Origin: JBJXDT01 sp046153505
GTDB lineage: Bacteria > Pseudomonadota > Gammaproteobacteria > Burkholderiales > Methylophilaceae
Assembly: GCA_046153505.1 (NCBI GenBank)
Contig: JBJXDT010000022.1
Location: forward strand, 1-15,160
Length of the DNA: 15,160 nucleotides
Direction of reading: 5' to 3'
The position numbers were made by a program, and so were the translations under genes. Positions within the stretch are counted from its first letter, which is position 1, and each line of letters begins with the position of its first letter. Of this stretch, positions 1-7,504 are shown one piece after another. Under the pieces are notes generated by a model. It did not search any database and was not told the origin of the DNA. It saw only the letters and a list, made by a program, of their open reading frames with translations.

Positions 1-351
1 AAACGTGGCTTAGAATTAGCTAGCCGCACACCTAACAGTGTAGAGTTTATGCAAGGCACGCAAAGCGGGATTTGGGGCTTGCTTGGAGATATGGTGGTTG
101 TATGTTGGATTTATGCTGACGATAAACCGGAATATGAAGAAGCCGCGAAGCAAGATGCACAAAACATTCTCGCGCAGTTGCCAACTTTAATTGAAAGCTT
201 GGGTCTACCTAAACAGACACCGATACGTTATACCACTCACACGGGCAAACTAGTTGGCGATTTGGGCGCAAATGCAACACTTGCTTCTCAATGGAGAACG
301 ATATTTGCACAAGCAGTTATAAAACTAGAACATGAAGATACTTTACTTTAG
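1..351 (+). CDS. 3' end of an unrecognised protein gene (partial)
   Basis: The reading frame is open from the first base and ends at a TAG, so the gene begins upstream of the window and 116 codons are visible. An ATG at 49 lies inside the frame, but coding sequence continues upstream of it (KRGLELASRTPNSVEF precedes it), so it is probably internal. The visible part has a hydrophobic stretch (GLLGDMVVVCWIYADD), an acidic/Ala-rich helix-like segment, and a C-terminus ending in EDTLL. I do not recognise the family and assign no function. It is followed after 26 bp by the SH3-domain gene on the same strand, so the two may be co-transcribed. That it codes is supported by the full-length open frame and a sensible amino-acid composition. 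Confidence 0.65.
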   Translation, partial: KRGLELASRTPNSVEFMQGTQSGIWGLLGDMVVVCWIYADDKPEYEEAAKQDAQNILAQLPTLIESLGLPKQTPIRYTTHTGKLVGDLGANATLASQWRTIFAQAVIKLEHEDTLL

Positions 352-377
352 GCATTCAGGGGTTTTAAGGATTTAGG

Positions 378-860
378 ATGAAAAAAATATGTTTACTTTT
401 AATATGTGTGCCTCTATTTGCATGGGCCAGCGAAGCTGGCACAGCGCTAAAGGCCGACAGCGTGCGTGCTGAGCCCTTTGCTGATGCCAAAACAACTGGC
501 AGTATAAACAAAGGCGACAGCGTAGATATTTTGAGTAAAAAAGGTGCTTGGTTGCAGATTAAAAGCAAGAAATCTGCAGGCTGGGTGCGTTTGCTCTCCG
601 TTAAACGCGGCGGTAGCTCAAGTGGTAATGCGCTTGGTGGGGCTATTGATGTGGCTAGTGGACGTGCAGGCACCGGCAAAGTTGTATCTACGACAGGAAT
701 ACGCGGTTTGAGCGCTGAAGAGCTTAAGGGCGCAAAATTCAATGAAGAAGAAATGAAAAAGATGGAAAGCTACGCAGTAAGCGCATCCGAAGGTGACAAG
801 TTTGCCAACGCAGGTGGCTTAAGCAAATCTAGCATGGCTTATTTTAAAGGGGCCAAATAA
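378..860 (+). CDS. Exported bacterial SH3-domain protein
   Basis: A 160-residue protein with a signal peptide at residues 1-17 (basic MKK, hydrophobic core, AWA cleavage motif), so it should act in the periplasm. Residues 22-77 read as a bacterial SH3 (SH3b) fold, with the typical pattern of small beta segments (GDSVDIL, GAWLQI, GWV). A Gly/Ser-rich linker follows. Residues about 104-148 form a second conserved-looking block (GIRGLSAEEL then FANAGGL) of unknown function. SH3b domains usually bind peptides or cell-wall material; the ligand here is unknown. AAGGA at 367-371 with a 6-nt spacer supports the start. The stop overlaps the ATG of the downstream M48 protease gene by one base (TAATG), which indicates translational coupling and probably a shared role in envelope protein handling. 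Confidence 0.8.
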   Translation: MKKICLLLICVPLFAWASEAGTALKADSVRAEPFADAKTTGSINKGDSVDILSKKGAWLQIKSKKSAGWVRLLSVKRGGSSSGNALGGAIDVASGRAGTGKVVSTTGIRGLSAEELKGAKFNEEEMKKMESYAVSASEGDKFANAGGLSKSSMAYFKGAK

Positions 861-1819
861 TGAACAAGAAAAATGTAAATCGTTTTTTAATTGGCTTACT
901 TATTAGCGCTGGTGTTTTTAGCACGCAAAGCCAAGCTTTCAATTTAGGCAAAGAGCTAAAAAAGGTCGCCAAAGATAAAATCGAAGAAGTTAAAAACAAT
1001 GGTGAACCTGCGCCAGCAACAACCCCCGCAGAAACCCCTGCTGCCGCCCCAAGCGCAACAGCCGCAACTGTAGCACCTGCAAACGCTTCTGAGCCTGCCA
1101 AGCAAGAGTTTAACTGGAAAAACCCTAGCCAAGATGAAGAGGTGTCGCTGGGGCGTGAAATTACAGGCAGCATATTAGGTGCAGCCCCATTAGTTAAAGA
1201 TGAAGCTTTGCAAAAGTATGTCAATCAAGTGGGTCGTTGGGTTGCTAGTCAAAGTGAACGTCCTGATTTGCCTTGGAAATTTGGTGTCATTGAAAGTGCT
1301 GATTTAAACGCTTTTGCAGCGCCTGGCGGCTATGTGTTGATTACCAAAGGCTTATATCAAAAATTGCAGAATGAGGCGCAGTTGGCTGGCGTATTGGGTC
1401 ACGAAATTGCGCATATTGTAAAAAAACATCAGCTCAAAGTGCTACAAAAACAGCAGTTATTAAACGCAGGTGCTGGATGGCTGACAGATAAATTCGGCAA
1501 AAATGATAAATTGGCGAAAAAAGCGTTAAGTAATGGCGCAGAAATTAGCGCACGTAGTTTAGACAAAGATGCTGAGTTTGAGGCTGATAGAATGGGCGTT
1601 GTGCTAGCTAGTCGCGCTGGATACGATGCGTTTGGCTTGCCCGAGGTGCTGCAAACCATTGGCCAAACCAATAAAGCAGATAGTAGCGTAGCTTTGCTCT
1701 ATAAAACACATCCCGCACCCGATGAGAGATTAGCAAATTTGGGTGATAGTGCAGGCAGTAAGCTGGACAATGTTCAAGCTGGCAAAACTTTGGAAAATAG
1801 CTTTTATAAACTAAACTAG
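860..1819 (+). CDS. Exported M48-family zinc metalloprotease
   Basis: A 319-residue protein with a signal peptide (about residues 1-26, SQA cleavage motif), then a Pro/Ala/Thr-rich linker at about 49-80, then a peptidase M48 (Ste24/BepA-like) catalytic domain. The zinc site is visible: HEIAH at residues 181-185 gives two His ligands and the catalytic Glu, and EFEAD at 239-243 supplies the third ligand, most likely E239. The upstream strand AFAAPGGYVLITKGL is typical of the family. The C-terminal motif THPAPDERLANL is also common in periplasmic M48 enzymes. Unlike BepA (YfgC) there is no TPR extension, so it is a minimal periplasmic protease, plausibly for outer-membrane or envelope quality control. 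AAAGGGG at 846-852 is a strong ribosome-binding site. The stop lies 3 bp from the stop of the convergent membrane-protein gene. Confidence 0.9.
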   Translation: MNKKNVNRFLIGLLISAGVFSTQSQAFNLGKELKKVAKDKIEEVKNNGEPAPATTPAETPAAAPSATAATVAPANASEPAKQEFNWKNPSQDEEVSLGREITGSILGAAPLVKDEALQKYVNQVGRWVASQSERPDLPWKFGVIESADLNAFAAPGGYVLITKGLYQKLQNEAQLAGVLGHEIAHIVKKHQLKVLQKQQLLNAGAGWLTDKFGKNDKLAKKALSNGAEISARSLDKDAEFEADRMGVVLASRAGYDAFGLPEVLQTIGQTNKADSSVALLYKTHPAPDERLANLGDSAGSKLDNVQAGKTLENSFYKLN

Positions 1820-1822
1820 AAG

Positions 1823-2833
1823 TTAGACTAGGTTTTTAGCGCGCAGCTCGCTTTTGATATAGGCATAATAAATTGGTGCCGCCACCACACCTGCAATGCC
1901 AAAAACAGACTCCATCATTAACATGGCGATAAGTAGCTCCCATGCGTGCGCGCGTATTTGATCACCCACGATGCGTGCATTCAAAAAGTACTCAAACTTG
2001 TGGATAACCACCAAATACAATAGCGAACCCAGAGCAACAGTCAGCGATTGACTTAAACTTACAACCACAATAATGCTATTGGAAATCAGGTTGCCCGCAA
2101 CTGGGATTAAACCAAGCACAAAGGTAATTGCAATCAACGTTTTGACCAATGGTAGATGTATGCCAAGCAAAGGCAACATCAGCGCAAGATAAATTCCTGT
2201 AAAAACCGCGTTGATCGCGGCAATACGCACTTGCGCAAATACTACTCGACGAAACGCGTCGCCAAACAAAGTTGCACGCTCGGCTAATGCATGCGCAAAC
2301 GGCTGAAAATTATCTACTATCGCCGCGTCACGCATGGCTATAATGCCGCCAATAATCATCCCGATGATAATATGCAGGGTCGCACGACCTGCCTCTTTAC
2401 CCACACCCTGCAGCTCTCCCGCATGCACGCGCAACCATTCTGAAGCCTGCAATTGAAAAGCAATCGCATCCGCAGGCAAATGCGACAGCAACCAAGTCGG
2501 CAGTATTTTGCGCGCATCTTCAATAATCTGCGCCATTTTGGCGAGCAGCACGGTAATACTGCCAGATTCAGAACGGAAAAAAGCCACCATGCCTGCCCCA
2601 GCCAAGGTGAGCAATCCTACAATTACAAAAATCAAAAATGCAATGGCAAGCAGTTTTGCATTTGTTTTGAGAATTTTGCGCTCAACAAAAGGCGTAATAA
2701 TATGGATTAGTTCATACACCAACAAACCAGCCAGCAACGCTGGCAATAATTTGAATTTCAACACAAACAACATCGCTAGACCAATAAGTATCCAAGCGGC
2801 AATGTCGTATTTATTAGCAGATTTATTTTGCAT
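1823..2833 (-). CDS. AI-2E family (PerM/TqsA-like) membrane protein
   Basis: A 336-residue polytopic inner-membrane protein. Hydrophobic segments lie at about 12-46, 61-86, 152-167, 203-225, 232-258, 264-278 and 298-325, with a large loop at about 87-150, the arrangement of the AI-2E transporter family (PF01594). Family hallmarks are the GLIPVAGNLIS loop (241-251) and the C-terminal LNARIVGDQIRAHAWELL to GIAGVVAAPIYYAYIK region. Members have been linked to autoinducer-2 export, Na+/H+ exchange and other transport, so the substrate cannot be named. It is the last gene of the minus-strand run, starting 6 bp after the yigZ stop. The ATG has no strong Shine-Dalgarno sequence, suggesting dependence on upstream translation. 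Its stop nearly meets that of the M48 gene. Confidence 0.85.
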   Translation of the reverse strand: MQNKSANKYDIAAWILIGLAMLFVLKFKLLPALLAGLLVYELIHIITPFVERKILKTNAKLLAIAFLIFVIVGLLTLAGAGMVAFFRSESGSITVLLAKMAQIIEDARKILPTWLLSHLPADAIAFQLQASEWLRVHAGELQGVGKEAGRATLHIIIGMIIGGIIAMRDAAIVDNFQPFAHALAERATLFGDAFRRVVFAQVRIAAINAVFTGIYLALMLPLLGIHLPLVKTLIAITFVLGLIPVAGNLISNSIIVVVSLSQSLTVALGSLLYLVVIHKFEYFLNARIVGDQIRAHAWELLIAMLMMESVFGIAGVVAAPIYYAYIKSELRAKNLV

Positions 2834-2839
2834 TATTTT

Positions 2840-3415
2840 TCAACTAAATTTATTCATTAAAATATGTTTTTCGTTCGCTGGCAAACTAATTTTTAAGTGA
2901 ACCGCATCATCAAATGACTTATCAATTATCTTACCTTTTAATTGCGTCACCATTCGGTTTAATTCATCCATGCGGTTGTATTGAATCGTCAAACTAAGTT
3001 CCTGCATTTCTACAAAAGGTATACTAGATGCTGATTCCAGCGCCATTCTTGCAGTACCACTGTAAGCTCGCACCAAGCCGCCTGTGCCCAAGTTTACGCC
3101 TCCATAATAACGAATTACGCCGACACACACATTGATTAAACCGCGCCCCTCTAATATTTGCAAAATCGGCTTGCCTGCCGTGCCAGAAGGCTCTCCCGCA
3201 TCACTAAATCGCGGGACTACCATTAAATTTCCTTGGTCATCTAACGTTTTAACACGAAAGGCATACGCCAAATGGCTGGCGTTGTTATGTTGTGTGGCGA
3301 TAGCGCGTAAAAACGCACCGACTTCTTGCTCAGACTGGCATTGTGCAGCCCATGCTAAAAATTTCGATTTAGTAATAATTTGTTCAGCAAAGCCCGTTTT
3401 TTCTACTGTAAGCAA
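2840..3415 (-). CDS. yigZ: YigZ/IMPACT family protein (UPF0029), TTG start
   Basis: A 191-residue member of the YigZ/IMPACT family, close to the roughly 200 residues usual for bacterial members. Two family signatures are clear: SDAGEPSGTAGKPIL at 71-85 and VIRYYGGVNLGTGGLVRAYS at 100-119. The N-terminal KSKFLAWAA segment also matches. The biochemical role of bacterial YigZ is not firmly known; eukaryotic IMPACT acts in translational control through GCN2. The start is TTG at 3415-3413. An in-frame TAA, the fhs stop itself, lies two codons upstream and no ATG fits the conserved N-terminus, so TTG is forced. Only a weak AGGA/GAG sits upstream, consistent with translational coupling to fhs. Confidence 0.88.
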   Translation of the reverse strand: MLTVEKTGFAEQIITKSKFLAWAAQCQSEQEVGAFLRAIATQHNNASHLAYAFRVKTLDDQGNLMVVPRFSDAGEPSGTAGKPILQILEGRGLINVCVGVIRYYGGVNLGTGGLVRAYSGTARMALESASSIPFVEMQELSLTIQYNRMDELNRMVTQLKGKIIDKSFDDAVHLKISLPANEKHILMNKFS

Positions 3416-3418
3416 CGC

Positions 3419-5077
3419 TTAGCTCAGTCCTGTAATCTTGCCCTGCGAGTCAATATCTATGCGGCTGCTGGCAGGTATCTTGGGTAAACCAGGCATGGTC
3501 ATGACATCACCACATATCGCAACCACAAATCCTGCGCCGCGCGATAAACGCAGCTCGCGTACTTTTAGCGTGTGGCCACTTGGTGCGCCGCGCAGCGCAG
3601 CGTCAGATGAAAATGAATATTGTGTTTTGGCGATGCAGATAGGGAGATTATTATAAAGTTTCTCCAGCGACTTAAGCTGAGAAGCCGCATCAGCGCTTAA
3701 TTCTACGTTTTTGGCACCATACATTTTCGTCGCAATTGTTTCGATTTTTTTCAGTAAGTTATCACTATCTTTGTATAGCAATTTAAATTGCGATTTTTTC
3801 TGTTCAATTTCTGCCACCACCGCGTGTGCCAATTCGGCCGCACCGACGCCGCCCTCAGCCCAATGTTTGCAGATAATCGCATGACTACCGAGTGCTTCAA
3901 CCTCGCGTTTTAGCGTAGCAACTTCCAAATCGGTGTCTTGTGTAAAATGGTTAATTGCAACAATCACTTGCAAACCAAAATTATCATGTAAATTATTAAT
4001 ATGTCGTTTTAAATTACTGATTCCATTAATTAAATTTTCTACATTTTCAACGCCTAATTCTTTTAGATCCATGCCGCCATGATATTTAAGTGCGCGTATA
4101 GTCGCAACAATCACTACCATATCTGGCTGCAAATTGGCTTTGCGGCACTTAATGTCGATAAATTTTTCAGCGCCTAAATCCGCACCAAAACCCGCCTCGG
4201 TAATCACGTAGTCAGCTAGCTTTAGCGCATTTTTAGTTGCCACTACCGAGTTGCAACCATGCGCGATATTGGCAAACGGACCACCGTGAATAATCACTGG
4301 CGTATGCTCAATCGTTTGAACTAAGTTTGGCTGAAAAGCATCCTTTAACAAAACCGTCATGGCGCCCTGTGCATCTAAATGCCTCACCAGTATCGGTTCT
4401 CCGGACATGTTTTTTGCAACTTGTATTTCGCCCAAGCGTGATTTCAAGTTTTCCAGATTTTCTGCCAAACAAAAAATCGCCATTACTTCCGACGCTACAG
4501 TAATATCAAAGCCGGTCTCGGTTTCATGGCGCTGCTGATGAAGCGTCGCGCGGCGCAAAGCACGGTCATTCATATCCATACAACGACGCCAAGTTATTGT
4601 TTTTAAATCAATATTTAGTGTATTCCCATGATAAATATGATTATCCACCAGTGCAGCAAGCAAGTTATTCGCCGCAGTAATCGCGTGGAAATCGCCCGTA
4701 AAATGCAAGTTGATATTTTCCATCGGTATCGCTTGCGCATAACCACCGCCCGTCGCTCCGCCTTTGATGCCAAAGACCGGTCCAAGTGAGGGTTCGCGGA
4801 GGCAAATAATGGCTTTTTTACCTATGTAATTGAGCGCGTCCGCAAGTCCAATCGTGGTAGTGGTTTTGCCTTCGCCAGCAGGTGTGGGGCTAATGGCAGT
4901 GACTAAGATGAGTTTGCCATTGGGATTTTTTTGAATTTTTGTTTGAAACTTAGGGCTAAGTTTGGCCATGAAGGGGCCATACTGAATCAAGTCTTCTGCC
5001 TGAGCATCCAACGCATTAGCGACTGTTGCAATTGGTTTCAGTGTGGCTGCTTGTGCAATTACAATATCGCTTAGCAT
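3419..5077 (-). CDS. fhs: Formate–tetrahydrofolate ligase
   Basis: A 552-residue cytoplasmic enzyme, the usual length of formate–THF ligase (about 555). It makes 10-formyl-THF from formate, THF and ATP and feeds purine synthesis, formyl-Met-tRNA and serine-pathway one-carbon units. Signatures: the phosphate loop TPAGEGKTTT at 65-74, REPSLGPVFGIKGGATGGGY at 94-113, the NINLHFTGDFHAI segment, HGGPFANIAHGCNS, and ATIRALKYHGG. The ATG overlaps the stop of the upstream ATPase gene by one base (TAATG), with AGGT as ribosome-binding site. The downstream yigZ lies in the same reading frame, separated only by TAA-GCG. In a methylotroph this enzyme would link formate, an oxidation intermediate, to folate-bound C1 units; that role is inferred from context. 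Confidence 0.97.
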   Translation of the reverse strand: MLSDIVIAQAATLKPIATVANALDAQAEDLIQYGPFMAKLSPKFQTKIQKNPNGKLILVTAISPTPAGEGKTTTTIGLADALNYIGKKAIICLREPSLGPVFGIKGGATGGGYAQAIPMENINLHFTGDFHAITAANNLLAALVDNHIYHGNTLNIDLKTITWRRCMDMNDRALRRATLHQQRHETETGFDITVASEVMAIFCLAENLENLKSRLGEIQVAKNMSGEPILVRHLDAQGAMTVLLKDAFQPNLVQTIEHTPVIIHGGPFANIAHGCNSVVATKNALKLADYVITEAGFGADLGAEKFIDIKCRKANLQPDMVVIVATIRALKYHGGMDLKELGVENVENLINGISNLKRHINNLHDNFGLQVIVAINHFTQDTDLEVATLKREVEALGSHAIICKHWAEGGVGAAELAHAVVAEIEQKKSQFKLLYKDSDNLLKKIETIATKMYGAKNVELSADAASQLKSLEKLYNNLPICIAKTQYSFSSDAALRGAPSGHTLKVRELRLSRGAGFVVAICGDVMTMPGLPKIPASSRIDIDSQGKITGLS

Positions 5078-6537
5078 TATTTTTTACCTAAAATGGAGCC
5101 TAAAACACCACGTATAATACTACGCCCTAGTTGTGAGCCGATTGAGCGTGCGGCAGATTTTGCGGCCGATTCTAATATGCTATCTGAACGCTTGCTTGAG
5201 CCAGTTAAAATGCCACCCCAATCAAACCCTCTGCCCGCCTCTGCTTTTGGTGAAGACTCTGCCGCGCGTTTGGTGAGAATTTCGTAGGCAGATTCGCGGT
5301 CAATTTGTTTTTCGTATACGCCAGCCACCAATGAATTTGCGATTACACTGACGCGTTCTGCATCGGTTGCAGGGCCAATACGGCTTTGTGGCGGGCAAAT
5401 AAAGGTGCGTTCTACTGGCGTTGGAATCCCTTTTTCATCTAAAAACGAAACCAGCGCTTCACCCACACCAAGCTCAGTAATAGCGGTGCTGACATCCACT
5501 TTTGGATTTACCCTAAAGGTCTCTGCGGCAGAAGCTACTGCTTTTTGGTCGCGCGGCGTAAACGCCCGCAAGGCATGCTGAACACGGTTACCCAGTTGTC
5601 CAAGTACAATATCGGGAATATCAAGCGGGTTTTGGCTCACAAAATACACGCCCACCCCTTTTGAGCGAATAAGGCGAATCACTTGCTCGATCTTGCTCAT
5701 TAACACTTGTGGTGCATCAGTAAATAGCAAATGTGCTTCATCAAAAAAGAACACCAGCTTTGGCTTTTCTAAATCGCCCACTTCTGGCAGTTTTTCAAAC
5801 AAATCTGAGAGCAAACTTAATAACAACGTGGCATACACTCGCGGCGAGTTAAATAACTTATCTGAAGCCAAAATATTAATGACACCATAACCCTTGCTAT
5901 CGGTTTGCATCAAATCGTCTAGGTTAAGCGCTGGCTCACCAAACAGCACATCACCACCCTCAGTCTCAATCTGAAGCAAAGCACGTTGCAAGGCACCTAC
6001 ACTGGCTGCGGAGATGTTGCCATATTGGGTTTGATATTCAGCAGAATGTTCAGCAGCAAATTGCGCCATTGCGCGCAAATCCTTTAAATCGAGCAATAGC
6101 CAGCCATTGTCATCTGCAATTTTAAAAATAGAGTTAAGTACACCGCCTTGCACATCGTTTAAATTGAGCATACGCGCCAATAACAGCGGACCCATCTCGG
6201 CGATGGTGGTGCGTACTGGGTGGCCTTTAACGCCAAATACATCCCAAAAAGTCACAGGATATGCTTGCGGTTTATAATCGGTTAAACCAAGCTGGGTCAC
6301 GCGCGCGTCAACCTTTGGGTTGCCTCCGCCTGCCTGGCTCATGCCAGACAAATCCCCCTTCACATCGGCCATAAACACTGGCACACCAAGCTTAGAGAAG
6401 CCCTCTGCCAAGCTTTGCAAGGTCACGGTTTTACCTGTGCCCGTTGCACCAGCAATTAAACCGTGGCGATTGGCCATTTTGGGAAGGATGTAGCTACTGA
6501 TTTCGCTATTCTTTGCAATTAAGATGGGATCTGCCAT
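5077..6537 (-). CDS. yjgR: YjgR-type HerA-like ATPase (DUF853)
   Basis: A 486-residue protein of the DUF853/HerA-C helicase-like family, close to the about 500 residues of E. coli YjgR. Walker A is GATGTGKT at residues 30-37. Walker B is LVFFFDEAH with D266-E267. A sensor-like SKGVGVYFVSQNP segment and an arginine-containing ALRAFTPRDQKAV segment follow. The C-terminal roughly 70 residues are Ser/Ala-rich and basic and end in glycine- and isoleucine-rich sequence. The family is related to FtsK/HerA DNA-translocating ATPases, but its cellular function is not established. The start has AGGT about 9 nt upstream. The stop overlaps the fhs start by one base, so the two are translationally coupled; no functional link between a HerA-like ATPase and formate–THF ligase is obvious. 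Confidence 0.9.
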   Translation of the reverse strand: MADPILIAKNSEISSYILPKMANRHGLIAGATGTGKTVTLQSLAEGFSKLGVPVFMADVKGDLSGMSQAGGGNPKVDARVTQLGLTDYKPQAYPVTFWDVFGVKGHPVRTTIAEMGPLLLARMLNLNDVQGGVLNSIFKIADDNGWLLLDLKDLRAMAQFAAEHSAEYQTQYGNISAASVGALQRALLQIETEGGDVLFGEPALNLDDLMQTDSKGYGVINILASDKLFNSPRVYATLLLSLLSDLFEKLPEVGDLEKPKLVFFFDEAHLLFTDAPQVLMSKIEQVIRLIRSKGVGVYFVSQNPLDIPDIVLGQLGNRVQHALRAFTPRDQKAVASAAETFRVNPKVDVSTAITELGVGEALVSFLDEKGIPTPVERTFICPPQSRIGPATDAERVSVIANSLVAGVYEKQIDRESAYEILTKRAAESSPKAEAGRGFDWGGILTGSSKRSDSILESAAKSAARSIGSQLGRSIIRGVLGSILGKK

Positions 6538-6551
6538 TAAAAATTACCTAT

Positions 6552-6995
6552 TCAATTCAACGAATCTATATTATTTAAAACCGCTTGTCTTGTCTTAGCA
6601 ATCTGCTCACTAATTTGCGCCTCTACTTGGTCGTCAGTTTCAAGCTTTTCCCAATCTTGTTCCCACGCAGTGAATAATACTTGACCTTGTTTTTTAGCAT
6701 CAAGATCTAGCAAATTAGTTAAATCTCTCACCATATTAGCGTACTTCCAGCCATCAATAGGATTACCGCGCGATTTATCATCTGAATAATGCGCATAATT
6801 TACCACGGTTTGCAACTCGCCTAAGTTTTTAAGCACCTCAAACGAGGCCAAGCGCATGTTTTGATTGATATCGTTTTGATGGCCTTGCCAAGTATTATAG
6901 CCAAACCCACCAAGCGCAGTTAGCAAACTCACGAACGCCACGCTGTTAATTTTAATCTGATTGATTAACCAAGACCGACTAAAACGCTTTACCAT
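6552..6995 (-). CDS. Small membrane-anchored protein of unknown function
   Basis: A 147-residue protein that I do not recognise. A basic N-terminus (VKRFSRSW) precedes one hydrophobic segment at about 15-36 (NSVAFVSLLTALGGFGYNTW), which reads as a membrane anchor with the C-terminal part probably in the periplasm. The remainder is largely charged, Gln/Asn-rich and helical-looking (LASFEVLKNLGELQTVV; QVEAQISEQIAKTRQAV), with no cysteines and no catalytic motif. A good ribosome-binding site (AAGGTGA, 9-nt spacer) overlaps the end of the upstream DUF302 lipoprotein gene, and only 2 bp separate the stop and start, so the two are almost certainly co-expressed. The next gene begins 14 bp after its stop. 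Confidence 0.78.
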   Translation of the reverse strand: MVKRFSRSWLINQIKINSVAFVSLLTALGGFGYNTWQGHQNDINQNMRLASFEVLKNLGELQTVVNYAHYSDDKSRGNPIDGWKYANMVRDLTNLLDLDAKKQGQVLFTAWEQDWEKLETDDQVEAQISEQIAKTRQAVLNNIDSLN

Positions 6996-6997
6996 TT

Positions 6998-7492
6998 TTA
7001 TATTTCACCTTTTCCTGCTTTATTCACTAGCAATATAAGGGCATCCTCCAGTTGCTGCGCAGCCTTTTGCGCACGCGGTGTAGGGTTTTTAATGCTCATT
7101 AAATCGTAAGTAGGCCTTGCAAGGCCGATATAAAGCTTACTTTGCTTTTCATATATGGCGACACGGCAAGGTGCAAAGACTAGGAACTCCGGGTGATCTA
7201 AGAAAATATCTGTACCCAGACTAAGATTGCAATATGAATGTACTTCTTTAATCCCTTGAGGATCCATACCGCGCGCTTTAATATGGTCGGCAATTGGGAA
7301 ATTGGCAGGGTTTACGAAATTCATACCTTCTGAGAGCGTTTTTAGGCTATCAATTACATCTTGATAACTCACGCCGTCTTTCACTTGCACCTCATAAATT
7401 GCGCTACTTTGCGCAACTCCATTTAAGCTTTTATTACTCACACAACTTGTTAGTGCAAACATTAAAACAAGTGGGAGCAGTGCTTTAAGCAT
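6998..7492 (-). CDS. DUF302-domain lipoprotein
   Basis: A 164-residue protein with a lipoprotein signal peptide whose lipobox is LTSC with the modified Cys at residue 17, so it should be anchored in the inner or outer membrane facing the periplasm. Residues about 33-150 match the DUF302 pattern: YCN at 87-89, then PEFLVFAPCRVAIYE around 101-115, leaving two conserved cysteines, C88 and C109. Their role (disulfide or ligand binding) is unproven, and no enzymatic function is established for the family. It lies 12 bp downstream of cysB and 2 bp upstream of the small membrane-protein gene, so it may follow CysB expression. I see no strong ribosome-binding site before its ATG. Confidence 0.82.
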   Translation of the reverse strand: MLKALLPLVLMFALTSCVSNKSLNGVAQSSAIYEVQVKDGVSYQDVIDSLKTLSEGMNFVNPANFPIADHIKARGMDPQGIKEVHSYCNLSLGTDIFLDHPEFLVFAPCRVAIYEKQSKLYIGLARPTYDLMSIKNPTPRAQKAAQQLEDALILLVNKAGKGEI

Positions 7493-7504
7493 TTTTGAAG
7501 AACT

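Noticed and set aside
365..742. A 125-codon minus-strand open frame opposite the SH3-domain gene
   Set aside because: It lies antisense to a well-supported gene with a signal peptide and ribosome-binding site, and its translation has no recognisable domain.
844..1224. A 126-codon minus-strand open frame opposite the M48 gene
   Set aside because: It is antisense to the signal peptide and Ala/Pro-rich linker; its Ala/Ser-rich composition is a by-product of that repeat-like coding sequence and it has no family signature.
2453..2900. Plus-strand open frames opposite the AI-2E-family gene and the end of yigZ
   Set aside because: They run across the junction of two recognised genes and translate to low-information basic sequence.
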